DNA from: Lepraria neglecta
Lineage: Eukaryota; Ascomycota; Lecanoromycetes; Lecanorales; Stereocaulaceae
Direction of reading: 5' to 3'
Length of the DNA stretch: 64,000 bases
NCBI GenBank assembly: GCA_033220425.1
Contig: CM065646.1
Location: 1,185,501-1,249,500, forward strand
A program made the position numbers and the translations under genes. Below are positions 12,240 to 24,635 of the stretch, in pieces. How positions within the stretch are numbered: position 1 is the first letter of the stretch; each line of letters opens with the position of its first letter. Below the pieces are notes generated by a model. That model saw only the letters and a list, made by a program, of their open reading frames with translations, searched no databases and was not told the origin of the DNA.

Positions 12240-13330
12240 CATCGCTATCGCTCTACTATACTTTTAGACGATAATTTAGAGCTCTTAGAGCTAAGAAATT
12301 TGCCTAGTAATAGGTTCGACGTCATAAGAGCAAGCTAGACGAGCTAGTAAGCAAGCCACAGCCGTCAACGATATTAGAGTCCACAACCAAGTATTCAAGC
12401 TCTATCAAGCTATAGCTTGCCCTATAAGACTCGATATCGTAACAAAAGGAAGTCTAAGGGCTATATTCCTCCTCCTCGAAGAAAGAATACGTTAGCTAGT
12501 CAGAAATAGATATAGACGTAGACGTAATAGTAGCAAAATAACAGAAATCAACCTCCTAGCTAAGCGCCTCCTATAATTCCTACCTGGTCTAGATATACTT
12601 CTATCGAATTAGAGGCTGATTAATATAAAGAAATCTCTAAGTTAGAGGAGTTAGAAGAGAGTCTCCTATCTTCGACGGTCGAGAATAGTAAATCGTAAAG
12701 ATCTACTACAAGTAGCCAATCTGGGCGAGCGTCTTAGATAGTTACCTCTTAGATCTAGAGCGAGATATCTATTATTAAAGAGAATAGAGTTAAATATACT
12801 AAATAACGTTATTATACTATACGCTAGAAGTGTAATAGAGGTATAGCTTTACCTTTTAAATATTAGGAGCCTACCGAGGTATAGTATAACTAGAAGAATA
12901 TATCTAAGGAGAGAAGATAGATGTATGAAGCCTACGCGTCTTGGAGACGCGCCAAGCCGCTAGCTATAAGCGATGAGCAATGATCGAACGTTCTATAACT
13001 ATACTCTATACTACGCGTATCGGTACTAATAGTAAGTAAAGGCCAAGTCGTGACATTAAATATCTAAAAGATCGCTACTAATAGGATTCTAGAGACTCGG
13101 TAATTACTCTAAAAAGATAGTAAGAGTAGAGCGATATTATAGAATTACTTAATCGAGCTAATAAGTAGCTCCGTATCGAGTAGAAAGACGCGATATACCC
13201 GAATACTAGGGGATACGATTAATAAGGATATATATAAGTACGCTTATATCCGATAGATTACTTACTATAATATTAACTTCGACCTCGTTAGAAGCTATAA
13301 ATTTCGCGTCCTCTTAGAGTATATTAACTC
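12240..13330 (+). pseudogene. hAT-family transposase remnant (N-terminal half)
   Basis: Short tracts on the + strand resemble the beginning of fungal hAT transposases. There is a low-complexity acidic/Ser-rich start (about 12400-12700), then a BED-type finger-like segment near 12800-12860 (reading KCNRGIALPFKY). After the solo LTR comes a tract near 13260-13330 resembling the hAT segment with a Pro-Phe/Val-Glu core followed by FR.LLEYIN. Frames are broken by RIP stops and by the LTR insertion, and the DDE core is absent to the right, where the foldback element and Gypsy-C begin. The assignment rests on motif spacing only. Confidence 0.5.
12861..13055 (-). repeat. Solo LTR of the Gypsy-F family
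   Basis: This copy of the LTR of the element at 52935-58839 is slightly shortened near its left end. It is flanked by an exact 5-bp duplication TTAAA (12856-12860 and 13056-13060). No internal retroelement sequence lies beside it, so it is a product of LTR-LTR recombination. It interrupts the hAT remnant. Confidence 0.9.
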
Positions 13331-13929
13331 TATAGCCCGGAAAGATATAGGATATTCTATAGGATATCCCAAGGGTTAGGTATGGGATTCCGGTATAGGA
13401 TGGGATTAGAAGATCCTAAATCCCATATCTTTTAGGAGATATAGGATGGGATCTCAATAGGATATCCTACGGTATAGGATATTAGTAGGATTATCTAATA
13501 GTACGGGATATTTTCGGGATATCCTAGTGGCGGATAAGATAAGACCTATATAAAGTATATTTAGAATTTCTAGTTATCGTTCTAGTTATCAAAACTTCAA
13601 ATATTTTTTTTGAATATTCTATAATTCCTACTAGAATATCCTATATTATAGAATATTCAAAAAAAATATTTGAAGTTTTGATAACTAGAACGATAACTAG
13701 AAATTCTAAATATACTTTATATAGGTCTTATCTTATCCGCCACTAGGATATCCCGAAAATATCCCGTACTATTAGATAATCCCACTAATATCCTATACCG
13801 TAGGATATCCCGTTGAGATCCCATACCTCCTACTAATAGTATGGGATTTTAGACCTTAATACTATACTATACTCCGGGATGGGTAAGAGAGCCAATATCC
13901 TATACCATCCTATATCTTTCCGGGCTATA
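13331..13929. mobile_element. Palindromic foldback element, about 600 bp
   Basis: The whole segment is one long inverted repeat. The left arm 13331 to about 13623 pairs with about 13647-13929 around a short centre (13624-13646). The termini are TATAGCCCGGAAAGATATAG and its complement. Inside the arms the word GGGATATCCTA and variants recur many times. The inner halves of the arms are almost identical, while the outer parts carry more differences. No coding capacity. If TA is counted as the target duplication it would fit a Tc1/mariner-like MITE, but the true duplication length is ambiguous. Confidence 0.85.
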
Positions 13930-16539
13930 AATACTAGTAGTTTCGGACACGCTGAACAAGGCGGCCCGGATGCGTTCGTTCTATAGCTAGAATTTCCCTC
14001 GTTCGGTTACGTAGGCTAAGATACCTTTAGTAATAACTAGTATTATAGGGAGCCTATAGATTACCTATAGAACGAATCTTTCGTAGGATTTATTAGTATT
14101 AAGACTTTCTATTAGTATTATAACGAGTTATTTCTATTAAAATCCCAGCTATATAAATACCTTCGAGCGGGATACTAAGTAAAATCGCCTAGTTAGGATT
14201 CTAGCGGAAGGAAGTTACTAGCCGATACTAATACACTCCTAATAACGTCCGAATCTATAGCGTCGAGCCCTCTAGAGATTATTAAGTTAACTGCCCCAAG
14301 CATAGATATTGGTAGCGGCTTTACGTTCCGAAGCTAGAACTATACTATAGTAAATATACGTCTTAGCCCGGAAGCTGACGATAACGAAGTATACCTAGAT
14401 ACCGGTTATAGCGCCTTATTACTAGACCGCTAGTACCTTAAGGAGAAGCTTTCTAATACCCTAATTACAAGAATAGCGTTACTACTTCGGGTACGAGGCG
14501 TCGGTAGTTCTAAATATAAGACCAGTAAATACGTTTCCCTAATAGCGTACTTTCCTAGTATTAATAAAGAAGGCCAGTAGGTTCTAGCTACTATAACCTA
14601 AGAATTCTATCTCGTAGACGACTTAAGGGCAAAACTACTTATCGGGAATAATATAATTAGCCCCGAATCTATTCAGATAGACATCGCCGGGAAGACCGCC
14701 TATATCGATAGTTATAGCGTTTCTCTAACTATTAACGCTCGATAGCGTAGGTAGTATATAAGACGCCGCGTCTATACTAAGGCAGCTATAGTAATTCCCG
14801 CGTACTCGGAAAAGGTCATTCTAGTAGCCGCCTCTATATTACCGGAAGACTGAGATTTCCTATTTAAACCTACGGTATAACCCAAGCTGGCTTTATTCGT
14901 ACACCTCGTCGATTATAAGATAACCGGAGTACTCGTAAAGAATAACTTAGACTCCCCTATATAAATACTGAAGAAATTTCGACTAGGTAATATATTCGAA
15001 CTCGACTACGAAAACTGCTTCTAAATCGACGTTATCGATTCCCGTAAACTAGCCGAGATACCTATAAAACTAGGATAGTTCAAGAAAGCTATCTCTATTG
15101 CCACCGTAGCTACGTCTATATTAGCACCGACAATCTTTAAGTAGGCTAGTAGAGTCTCGGTCTTACTGACTTCGCTGGAGACTAGACTATCGAATAGTAT
15201 TATAGTTTATAGAGACGGCGCTACGGTTTCGACGCTATCGAATCTAGTAAATAAATTCTCTACGCTTTAGAAGGATAAGGGATTTGTAGATATACTAAAA
15301 GACGAGTGGATAAAAATACCGCTTAGGGATAATTAGTAGGACCGCGTCGCCGGTAAGGTAAAGGTATACCCTTTAGGCCTTAAGGATCGAGAAGTTATCG
15401 ATAAAACCTTTAACGAAATATATCAGTAGGACTATTTAGCCTAGACTTTACAGCCTACCCCTTTTAGCTATCTAGTCTTTATAGTCTAGAAAACTCTACC
15501 GAATAGGGACCGAAAAGGTTATATAGTAGTTAATATTCGCGGACTAAACAATTTAATTATACCTAACGCTTACTCGGTACCGCTCTAAAGTAATATTATT
15601 ACTACGTTATAGGGATATATCTATATTACTATTTTAGATATATCTAGTTTCTTCTATTAGTAGCGCCTCTATCTCGATTATTAGCGTATAATAACTATAG
15701 TTATATATAGGGGCTAGGAGACTTTCAAGGTCCTAGTAATAGGATATATAAATTCAATTACCTACGTCTAATACCAAATTAACCGAATGCTTAGACTAGT
15801 TAGGTATTTTGCTCGGGCCTATATCGACGACGTCGTTTCTAGTACTTAGTTACTTCCGGAGCTCGTTAAGAATCTACGGGAACTATTTCGTATATTCGTT
15901 AAATATAACGTCTCGATTAGTTCTACTAAGACTTATCTCGGATACCCTAATATCGTATTACTTGGGCAAAAGGTAAATTTATTAGGATTATCGACATCCT
16001 AGGAAAAGCTTTAAGCAATTTCCGGTCTACGGTACCCTACTATAGTCGGAGAGCTTAAGTACTACCTAGGCTTTACTAGATACCTCCGGAACTACGTCTA
16101 TCTCTATACCCAAAAGGCCTAACCCCTCTAGGATCTAAAACCCGCCTTTTAAGAGAAGCTCTATCTAGGGGAAATCCTCGAAAAGTATATATATTATAGG
16201 CAAAAGTTCGCGAGCCGATAGTAGCTAAGAGCGTATTATTTGACTTACTCCAGGAAGTATTCGCTTAACTAATACTACTAGTTTATTTTAACCCGGCCAG
16301 AGTGCTCTAGATAGACTTAGACGCTTCTAAAGAATTCGGCTTCGGCGTAGTTATTTTCTATATCAAAGACGGCGTTATAGTTCAACTAAAATCCTGGCCG
16401 CCGCGTACTTCCGTATCTTTCTTCTAATAATAGATTATAAGGACTTTCGGAGCAATTCCGCACTTGTAGCCAATTAGATTGGCCCTATATTCTGTATTCC
16501 CTCTCTCGGCTAGCGCCTTCAACCACCAAAAGTTGAATT

Positions 16540-17110
16540 CGTATCGCAACTTCTTCGCACTACTTCCCCGCGCCACATACGTCATATGATATCGAGATGA
16601 TTTCATATGTTTTGGAGTTAATCATTAGCTTGCTTGCGCATCAAGAATTTTTAGAATCGGCCTATTTGCGCAATAGTTATGACCAAAAGAAGCGTTTTCG
16701 CCATGTTTTGCTGGCAGCGCGAGCTCGGTGGCAAATGCCAAGCATTGAGCTTGGCGCCCCCGGACCTAGAACATCAAAAGTTGAATACGCACCGCAACTT
16801 CTTCGCAGCGATACCCCGCGCCACATATGTTATATGATATCGAGATGATTTCATGAGTTTTAGAACCAAGCATGCGCTTTCTAATACCGTCAAAATTTTC
16901 AAAATCGGTCTATTTGCGCAAAACTTATAAGTAAAAGAAGCTTTTTGCGGGCAGCGCAAGCTCGGTGGCAAATGCCAAGCATTGAGCTTGGCGCCCCCGG
17001 ACCCTAGAACACCAAAAGTTGAATTCGCATCGCAACTTCTTCGCAGCGATACCCCGCGCCACATACATCATATAATATCGAGATGATTTCATGAGTTTTG
17101 GAACCAAGCA
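16540..17110 (+). repeat. Tandem repeats of about 245 bp inside Helitron-like copy 1
   Basis: The word CACATAC plus a GATATCGAGATGATTTCAT block recurs at about 16574, 16822 and 17060. Each unit also holds the inverted pair GCCAAGCATTGAGCTTGGC. Short open frames here simply read through the repeats and are not genes. Confidence 0.8.
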
Positions 17111-17393
17111 TGCGCTTTCCAAGGCCGTTCGAATTTTGAAATTTGGCTAAGACTTGGCTGAGGAAAGCTGAAAAAACATGTTTTTGCCTGCGGACTTCCC
17201 TAAAGCTACCCCCGCAGCCACCCCCGCAGCTGCCCCCGAAGCACTAATATACTAAATCCTTAATACCTTTCGATATATTAGGGTTAGGACTTAGCTTTAT
17301 ATATAAAAAATATACTATAAATAGAGGGCTTTCTAATTCCGCTTAAATTTTTTAAATCGAGTATAAGATAAGTGAGATATAGCCGGTTTTACG

Positions 17394-17414
17394 GTAATCT
17401 TCTGTGAAGATTAC
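17394..17414 (+). other. 3' terminal hairpin of Helitron-like copy 1
   Basis: Perfect 9-bp stem with a 3-nt loop, 13 nt before the element's CTTG end. The same hairpin is at 21661-21681 (inverted copy) and 61406-61426. Such a hairpin is the expected termination signal of rolling-circle transposons. Confidence 0.7.
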
Positions 17415-20400
17415 GGGCACTAACTTGTAACCTATAATATTCCTTTCTAGGGTACTAACTTCCGCTAAGTAGAACTACTAGCCTACCGAACTAGAGCTTA
17501 TAGGACTAGTTTAGGTAGTCAAGAAGATACGCTATCTTATTGAATCCTCCCGCTAGAAAGTCGTAATTTAGACTAACTATTTAGTAATTATAGATATTAT
17601 AAAGTAGAGTTTAATTATTTCGACGTCTTCGATAATACGAATAAACGTTAGACCGGTACGCGCTTCCTAATTTCTACGATAATTCCGATTTAACGTTAGG
17701 TATAAACCGAGAAAAGAGTATATTATACCTAATACCCTCTTACGTCTTATAAGTAGTAATAGGATAGAGTTATCTCTAGACTATACCGAACTTAATAAGT
17801 TAGAACCTAGCGCTTTCTATACCTATACTATAGTAGAAATAAGTAACGAATTTCGCTAGCGAATTCTCGACGGCTATACCGAACCCTCTTAGGCAAGAAT
17901 CTTAAAGATGATTATAGATAATAATACTCTCGGCGAGGATACTATCCTACTTCCCTTTATATATAGGAGACCTCCGCTAACTAATATAGATCTATACTTC
18001 GAGCCTCGCCTCGATAATAGATTCCCGGAGGCCAAAATCGATACTATTGATTCCCGGGATGACGCTAACTTGATATACCACGTTAATAGAATTACCGGGA
18101 AGTATCGACTCTATATTCTAGATTTAGTTACTAAGGAGCTTATTGCCCTGGCGTATAGCGAAGAATACCTAGGTTTTTAATACTATCTCGGGATCTTATT
18201 ATCTTCCTAGTATATCTATAGACTTACTAATAAGCTTCGAGACTACATTCGTTATTATCCTAAGTATCTAATACTATAGACGCGCCGTCACCGTCTCTAT
18301 AGGAGCCTATAGCCTATTTCCTCTCTACTAGTACCTTTCTATACGCTAATAATCGATTTTATCCTAGCGCTCCCAAGATCTTTAGGGCTATAGTACGACT
18401 ATATCTTATTAGTAACTAATAAATTCACGAAAAGAGTTACCTTTATCCCCGGCAAATCGACCTAGTCTACTAGCGAATAGGCGAAAGTATTAATCGATAG
18501 GCTCGATATTACGGACTAGGGTCTACTAAAGGTAATTATCTTAGATAGAGATTATAAATTCTTATCCGAGATATAGAAGGCTCGCTTCTAACGCTTAGGC
18601 GTATCCCTTCTTTACTTAATAGCGTACTACCTATAAACTAATAGTATAAGCGAGCGTACTAACTAAATCGCGGAAATCGCCTTAAGGTACTATATATATT
18701 CGCTCGAAGAACCTAATACTTGGCCAGAAGTCTTACTACGGATCTAGGCGCTATTTAATAATTCGACGGCGTCGAATACGAAGGCCTCGAATAAGGTCGC
18801 TTATAGATTTACGCTGAACCGGCCTCTAGATATATTAGCCTTAATAGTTAACGGATTAGATTAGAGGATAGCACGGGTTTCGGCGGCAGAAGCTATCTCG
18901 TTCGCCTAAATGAATACAAAGTATTATTACGATCGCAAGTATCAGCCTATATTCCTGAAGGTTAGCGAGTACGCTATACTACGCCTATATAAAGGCTATT
19001 CGATTTCTAGTACTCTCGGTATTACTAAGAAGCTAACCTAGTAGTATATCGGCCTATTTAAGATTATCAAGCGCGTCGGCAGATTGGCGTACTATTTAGC
19101 CGTTCCTAGTAACTGGAAAGTCTATCTAGTATTTACCGTCGCCTAATTAGAACTAGTACTATCCCTAGAATCGGATCCATTCCAGCGTCCTCGCCTAGAT
19201 TACCCGCTATTAGTCTTTGTAGAAGGCGATACCGATAATTTCAAATTATATAAAATCGAGCGCCTTCTAAATAAGAGGATTATCCTAAAGGGAAGAGGCT
19301 TTACTATAGAGTATCTTGTTAAGTAGAAGGGATATAGACCTGAATAGGACCGCTAGTATAATATTAAGTAGTTATAAGGCGCCTAAGGACTTATTGACGA
19401 CTATAAATCCGAGATTTTAACGGCGCTATATCGACTATTTACACCTCCGTTAATATCGAAATTATTAGGTACTAAGCGTTCCTAGAGAATAAGAAGGAAA
19501 ACCTAATAGTTTTTCGATAATATCGAATTTCGCTCCTACCGAATCTAGTTTTATATACTTTTACCAACGACGATTTCTACCTAGAAGAATACCGGCTTAT
19601 ATTTCAAGATTCAGGTTTACTTAACGTAGTCGCCGAGCTTTTTATAATTAGTAGGATATTATTACGAAATTACTTAACGCGCAAGCTTCTTGCCAAGCGA
19701 ACTAGTACTATAGTAGTTTAGCTTAGTAGTAGAAAACCGAGCTTCGCTCGCTAAGAATAAGGCAAGTTTTTTACTACTATAATCATTTAGTCCTATACTA
19801 TAATAGCTACTCTAAGAAGGTACTTCTACTAACGGATATTATAAAGAAGGATATCGGATTTATATAGAGATAGAACTAATAAAAGGTATTCGATATACTA
19901 AAGAAAGTATATATAGATCTACTAGTACTATATATATTTTAACCTAACGAGCTAGCTCGTATCGAAATAGACGCGTCGGATCTTATAATTAGAGTATATC
20001 TATATTAAATAAAAGATAGAAAGTAGTATCTAGTTACCTACTATTTAAGAAAGATATTAGTAGCCGAATAGAACTATAATATATACAATAAAGAACTACT
20101 TACCGTAGTCTATATACTTTAGAATTAGAGAGTATACGTAGAAAGCTTCTTAAATCTAACTATCTTTATAGACTATAAGAATCTTCTTAACTTTATAATA
20201 ATAAAAGAGTTAAATAGATAATAGGTTCGATAGTCGAAATTACTTAGTTAATATAAGTTTAAGATAATATATACTCTAGAGAAAGATAATAGATAGGCTA
20301 ACGCTTTAAGTAGATAATCGAACTATATAGAAGAAAAGAATATTACGGAACGACTAATTCTAAAGAAAGAAGCCGATAGATTATTAGTACTATACTAGAT

Positions 20401-21647
20401 ATTAGCTATAACCCTTTATATAACGGGACCTAATATAACTAATAGGATTATAAAGGCCTATAAAGATAATATATTCGCAATAACCCTAAGAAAGGATTAG
20501 CTAGATACTATATTACTTAAATACTAGGAGAGGACTTATCTACCTAAATAATATACTAAAGAAGTAATTAGAGATTACTATAACGATCTATTATAAGGTT
20601 ATCTAGGAGTATCTAAAACTATAGAACTCCTAGAAAGAAGTTACGTGGCGCCGAGGCTTCGGATATACGTTAAATAATATATTAAGGAATATATTTAATA
20701 CTAGTAAAATAAGTCTATATAATATACTAAATATGGATAAATATAATTTATACTAGTCCTAGAATTACTATAGAATAATATTACAATAGACTTTATAGTT
20801 AAGCTACTACTAACTAAGGATCTAGCTACGTAGGATATCTTTAACTTAATTATAGTTATTATAGATAAACTAACGAAATATACTATTATAGTACCTTTTA
20901 AAGAAACCTATAAAGTAGATTAGCTAGTATTTATACTATTATATAGGCTAATTAGAGACTATAGTATACCGGAGTTAATAACGTTAGATAGAGATAAGCT
21001 CTTTATATTAAATTACTAGAAGACCTTAATCGGAGTAATTAGAATAAAACTACGAATATTAACGGTATACTATCCGTAGACGGATAGATAAATAGAATAT
21101 ACAAATTAGATAATAGAAGTATACTTTAGATATTACGTTAATTGGAAATAGGATAACTAGATATCGCTACTTCTAATAGTATAATTAGCTTATAATAATA
21201 AAAGATTAGATATAATAATACTAACACCGTTTTTCGCTAACTATAGTAAGAATATAAATATATTTCTATATTTAAGGGAAGGACCTACTATAGAAAAAGC
21301 CTTAGTTAAGATAGAGGAGCTAAAGAATTTATATAAAGATATATAAAAGTCTATTAAAAGCTCGAATAAGAAGTTAAAGGAATAAGTTAATAAGAAAAGA
21401 AAGAATATTCCTTAGCTTAAAGTAGGGGATAAAGTATATCTCCTAATAAAAAATATAAGAATAATAAGACTAAGTAAGAACTTAGATTATATTAAGGTCG
21501 GACTATTCTTAATTAAATAGGTAAAAGGACCTATTAACTATAAACTCGAACTTCTATCTAATACCAAAGTATATCTAGTATTCTATATCTTACTCTTAGA
21601 GCTAGTAGACTCTAATATACTCTTATAGGAAATATTTTATTATAATT

Positions 21648-23142
21648 CAAGTTAGTGCCCGTAATCTTCACAGAAGATTACCGTAAAACCGGCTATATCT
21701 CACTTATCTTATACTCGATTTAGAAAATTTAAGCGGAATTAGAAAGCCCTCTGTTTATAGTATATTTTATATATATAAAGCTAAGTCCTAACCCTAATAT
21801 ATCGAAAATTATTAAGGATTTAGTATATTAGTGCTTCGGGGGCAGCTGCGGGGATTGCTGCGGGGGTAGCTTTAGGGAAGTCCGCAGGCAAAAACATGTT
21901 TTTTGAGCTTTCCTCAGCCAATTCTTAGCCAAATTTCAAAATTCGAACGGCGTTGGAAAGCGCATGCTTGGTTCCAGAACTCATGAAATCATCTCGATAC
22001 TATATGATATATGTGGCGCGGGGTATCGCTGCGAAGAAGTTGCGGTGCGTATTCAACTTTTGATGTTCTAGGTCCGGGGGTGCCAAGCTCAATGCTTGGC
22101 ATTTGCCACTAAGCTCGCGCTGCCCGCAAAATATAGCGAAAACGCTTCTTTTAGTTATAACTTTTGCGTAAATAGACCGATTTTGGAAATTTGACGGTGT
22201 TGGAAAGCGCATGCTTGGTTCCAAAACTTATCAAATTATATCGATATCATATAGTGTATGTGGCGCGGGGCATTACTGCGAAGAAGTTACGGTGCGTCTT
22301 TAACTTTTGATGTTCTAGGGGTCGTCCGGGGGCGCCAAGCTCAATGCTTGGTATTTGCCTCGTGCTACCCGCAAAAATATGGCGAAAACGCTTCTTTTAG
22401 TCATAACTTTTGCGTAAATAGACCGGTTTTGAAAATTTTGACGGTATTAGAAAGCTTATACTTAGTTCCAAAACTTATGAAATTATATAGATATTATATA
22501 ACGTATATAGCGCGGGGCATTGCTGCGAAGAAGTTGCGGTGCGTATTCAACTTTTGATGTTCCGGGGGCGCCATTTGCTACTGAGCTTATACTACCTACA
22601 AAACATAGTGAAAACGCTTCTTTTACTTATGAGTTTTGCGTAAGTAGACCGATTTTGAAAATTTCGACGGTATTGGAAAGCGCATACTTGGTTCCAAAAC
22701 TTGTGAAATCATCTCGATATTATATAATGTATATGGCGCGGGGAAGTCCTGCGAAGAAGTGCGCAGCGTGTTCAACTTTCGATGTTCGAGGGTCCGGGGG
22801 ACGCCAAGCTTAATGCTTAGCATTTGCTATCAAGCTTGCGCTGCCTGCAAAATATTGCGAAAACGCTTCTTTTGCTTATAACTATTGCGTAAATAGGCCG
22901 ATTCTAAAAATTCTTGATACGCAAGCAAGCCAATGATTGGCTCCAAAACATATCAAATCATCTCGATATTATATGACGTATATGGCGCGGGGAAGTAGTG
23001 CGAAGAAGTTACGATGCGAATTTAACTTTTGGTAGTTGAAGGCGCTAGCCGAGAGAGGGAATACAGAATATAGGGCCAATCTCATTGGCTACAAGTGCGG
23101 AATTGCTCCGAATATCGCGATAATCTATTATTAGAAGAAAGA
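21648..23142 (-). mobile_element. Helitron-like non-autonomous element, copy 2 (in Gypsy-D)
   Basis: Inverted relative to copy 1, same ends and hairpin (21661-21681), but about 1.5 kb long because it carries five tandem units instead of three. It lies between the integrase and chromodomain tracts of Gypsy-D. The flanks meet without a duplicated target, but the site reads A|A in element orientation rather than A|T. Many GC-rich words survive here, so RIP has been milder than in the retroelements. Together with copy 1 it makes a large inverted pair around 17428-21647, which is coincidental nesting, not the ends of one transposon. Confidence 0.65.
21975..22990 (-). repeat. Five tandem repeats of about 245 bp inside Helitron-like copy 2
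   Basis: The block reading GATAT...GTGGCGCGGGG recurs near 22012, 22258, 22505, 22731 and 22980, so the units are about 225-250 bp. Confidence 0.8.
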
Positions 23143-23236
23143 TTAAAGAAGAAACGGAGTTCGAGGTCGAAAGGATTCTATATAAGGTAGATTAGAAGTA
23201 TTTAGTTAAATAGAAAGGGTATAACGATACCGAAAA

Positions 23237-23407
23237 TGTCACGGTGCCGCCTAGAGTCAAGTTATACGGGTGGAATAGACTAGGATATCGAATCTAAGGA
23301 GGAAAACTATATAGGGCGAGCGAAGGATCTATATAGGTAGCAACCCCTGAGCTCGGCCCGAAGGTCCGAGAGGGCTGACTAGGAGGCTGCGAGGTACGTC
23401 TATAACA
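23237..23407 (-). repeat. 3' LTR of the small non-autonomous LTR element
   Basis: 171 bp, TGTCACGG...TATAACA on the + strand; direct repeat of 24465-24635. Confidence 0.88.
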
Positions 23408-24464
23408 TCACCCCCTCCCTAACAAGGCATCGACCGCGATATCTACAGCTGTCCTTTACCTCCAAAACCCTTCTATATCCTATCCCGCGGCGGCGGCGAT
23501 ATCAAACGGATCGATTTGGCTATATAGTAGTGGCCGCCAGGGCCGAAAAGGCGCGCTATAGATCAAGCGCGATATTGAGCAAAAGTGTAGCCGAATTTGA
23601 ATCGATCGAGGTATTCGAAAATATGCCCTAAACTTGGTGGCGTTCCTGATGCTTGGCGCTCATCACGTGATCTCAACACTGCCAGCTATATTGATATATA
23701 CCTATATACTCCACCGCAGTATCCTATATATATAGCCTACTAAGTTTCCTAGCTCTTGCCCTAGCTCGATATTGCTATTACCGGCTAAGTCTATCTAATC
23801 TAGTATTGCTATTACCATCGCAGTAATCGTAATCTCGTAGATTAAATACTAGGAAGAAAAGGGAAGCTATTAAGCGGTAGGCGGATGAATTGAATGTATT
23901 GAGGGTCGTCAACACGGCTTATCAATATTGCTATTATAGTAGGTTTACTGTTACTAGGTATAGGGCGCTTCCCTAGACGAATCGAGGTGCTATTAAAGTA
24001 GGCTTACTAGGTAGTACTATTATAGTAGGCTTACTATTTGGCTTGTCGGTTAGATTATTATAGTTATAGATAGGGTAGAGCTTAAACGAGATACAATTAA
24101 CGAATTGTCTTGATTATTATACTTTGCTGTTCAAGTAGGCTCACTATTACTAGTTATAGAGGTGCTATTATAGTAGACTCACTCTAGTAGGTACTTACTA
24201 CCGTCTCTAGTAATTCCATTCTAGTCTCTTGTCGGTACCATTAGAGTAGGCTTACTATTAGGGGTGTTTTGGTATAGAGGAGTCCTTAGGTTGCTTAGGA
24301 TTCTATACCGTAGCTGCTTTATTTTAACTCGCAGTTATAACTAGTACGAGTAGTCGGCTATTCTTTTAACTCACGTGCCTTTATAAGTACTACGGTTGTT
24401 TAAAGTTACCCGCGCGACCGTACCTTATTTAACATCGCTAGTTAACGATAGAGATTCGATATAA

Positions 24465-24635
24465 TATTATAGTACCGCCTAGAGTCAAGTTATAGGGGTG
24501 GAATAGACTAGGATATCGAATCTAAGGAGGAAAACTATATAGGGCGAGCGAAGGATCTATATAGGCAGCAACCCCTAAGCTCGGCCCGAAGGTCCGATAG
24601 GGCTGACTAGGAGGCTACGAGGTACGCCTATGATA
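24465..24635 (-). repeat. 5' LTR of the small non-autonomous LTR element
   Basis: 171 bp, more RIP-altered than its partner (TG and CA ends read TA). Followed by GAAAA. Confidence 0.88.

Larger units (their letters stand above)
16416..17427 (+). mobile_element. Helitron-like non-autonomous element, copy 1 (in Gypsy-C)
   Basis: This is one of three copies (also 21648-23142 inverted and 60448-61439). All three start TCTTTCTTCTAATAATAG and end with a 9-bp-stem hairpin (GTAATCTTC, loop TGT, GAAGATTAC at 17394-17414) followed 13 nt later by CTTG. The copy sits between A and T, and the Gypsy-C RNase H tract resumes directly after it with no duplicated bases. A 5' TC, a 3' hairpin close to a CT-type end, A|T insertion and no target duplication are the marks of Helitrons, although the canonical 3' end is CTRR. 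There is no Rep/helicase gene. The body is mostly tandem repeats of about 245 bp. Confidence 0.65.
13930..19800 (+). mobile_element. Gypsy-C: chromodomain LTR retrotransposon fossil, ends not found
   Basis: Tracts on the + strand follow Gypsy order: gag end and protease (about 13930-14560), reverse transcriptase (about 15340-15960), RNase H (about 16060-16415, continuing after the Helitron-like insertion at 17428-17700), integrase including the HHCC-type zinc-binding region and core (about 17830-19140), then a chromodomain (about 19230-19430). No LTR pair is visible. The left side meets the foldback element and the right side meets Gypsy-D near 19800, so both ends are missing. RIP has broken it many times. 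It is a different family from A, D/E and F, judging by the protease and RT tracts. Confidence 0.85.
23237..24635 (-). mobile_element. Small non-autonomous LTR element (TRIM/LARD-like)
   Basis: Two 171-bp LTRs (23237-23407 and 24465-24635) flank a 1,057-bp interior, with exact target duplication GAAAA (23232-23236 and 24636-24640). A polypurine tract adjoins the left LTR on the minus strand (GGGAGGGGGTGA), so the element points left. No gag, RT or integrase similarity is visible. The interior carries dispersed copies of GTAGGCTTACTATT. A segment at 24258-24350 matches, inverted, the untranslated leader of Gypsy-A (1412-1505), suggesting a partner in that family could supply proteins. It interrupts the chromodomain tract of Gypsy-D. 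The 23408-23690 part keeps many CA/TG, so RIP was light there. Confidence 0.88.

Noticed and set aside
16597-17122. Several open frames of 60-96 residues on both strands
   Set aside because: They read through the tandem repeats of the Helitron-like element and recur in each unit. No codon bias or family match.
17908-18180. A 90-residue open frame that could be taken for a small gene
   Set aside because: It is a surviving stretch of the integrase region of the Gypsy-C fossil.
16416-23142. A single 6.7-kb DNA transposon with kilobase-long inverted ends
   Set aside because: The inverted ends are two independent Helitron-like copies. A third copy stands alone at 60448-61439, and the interior is continuous with two different Gypsy fossils.
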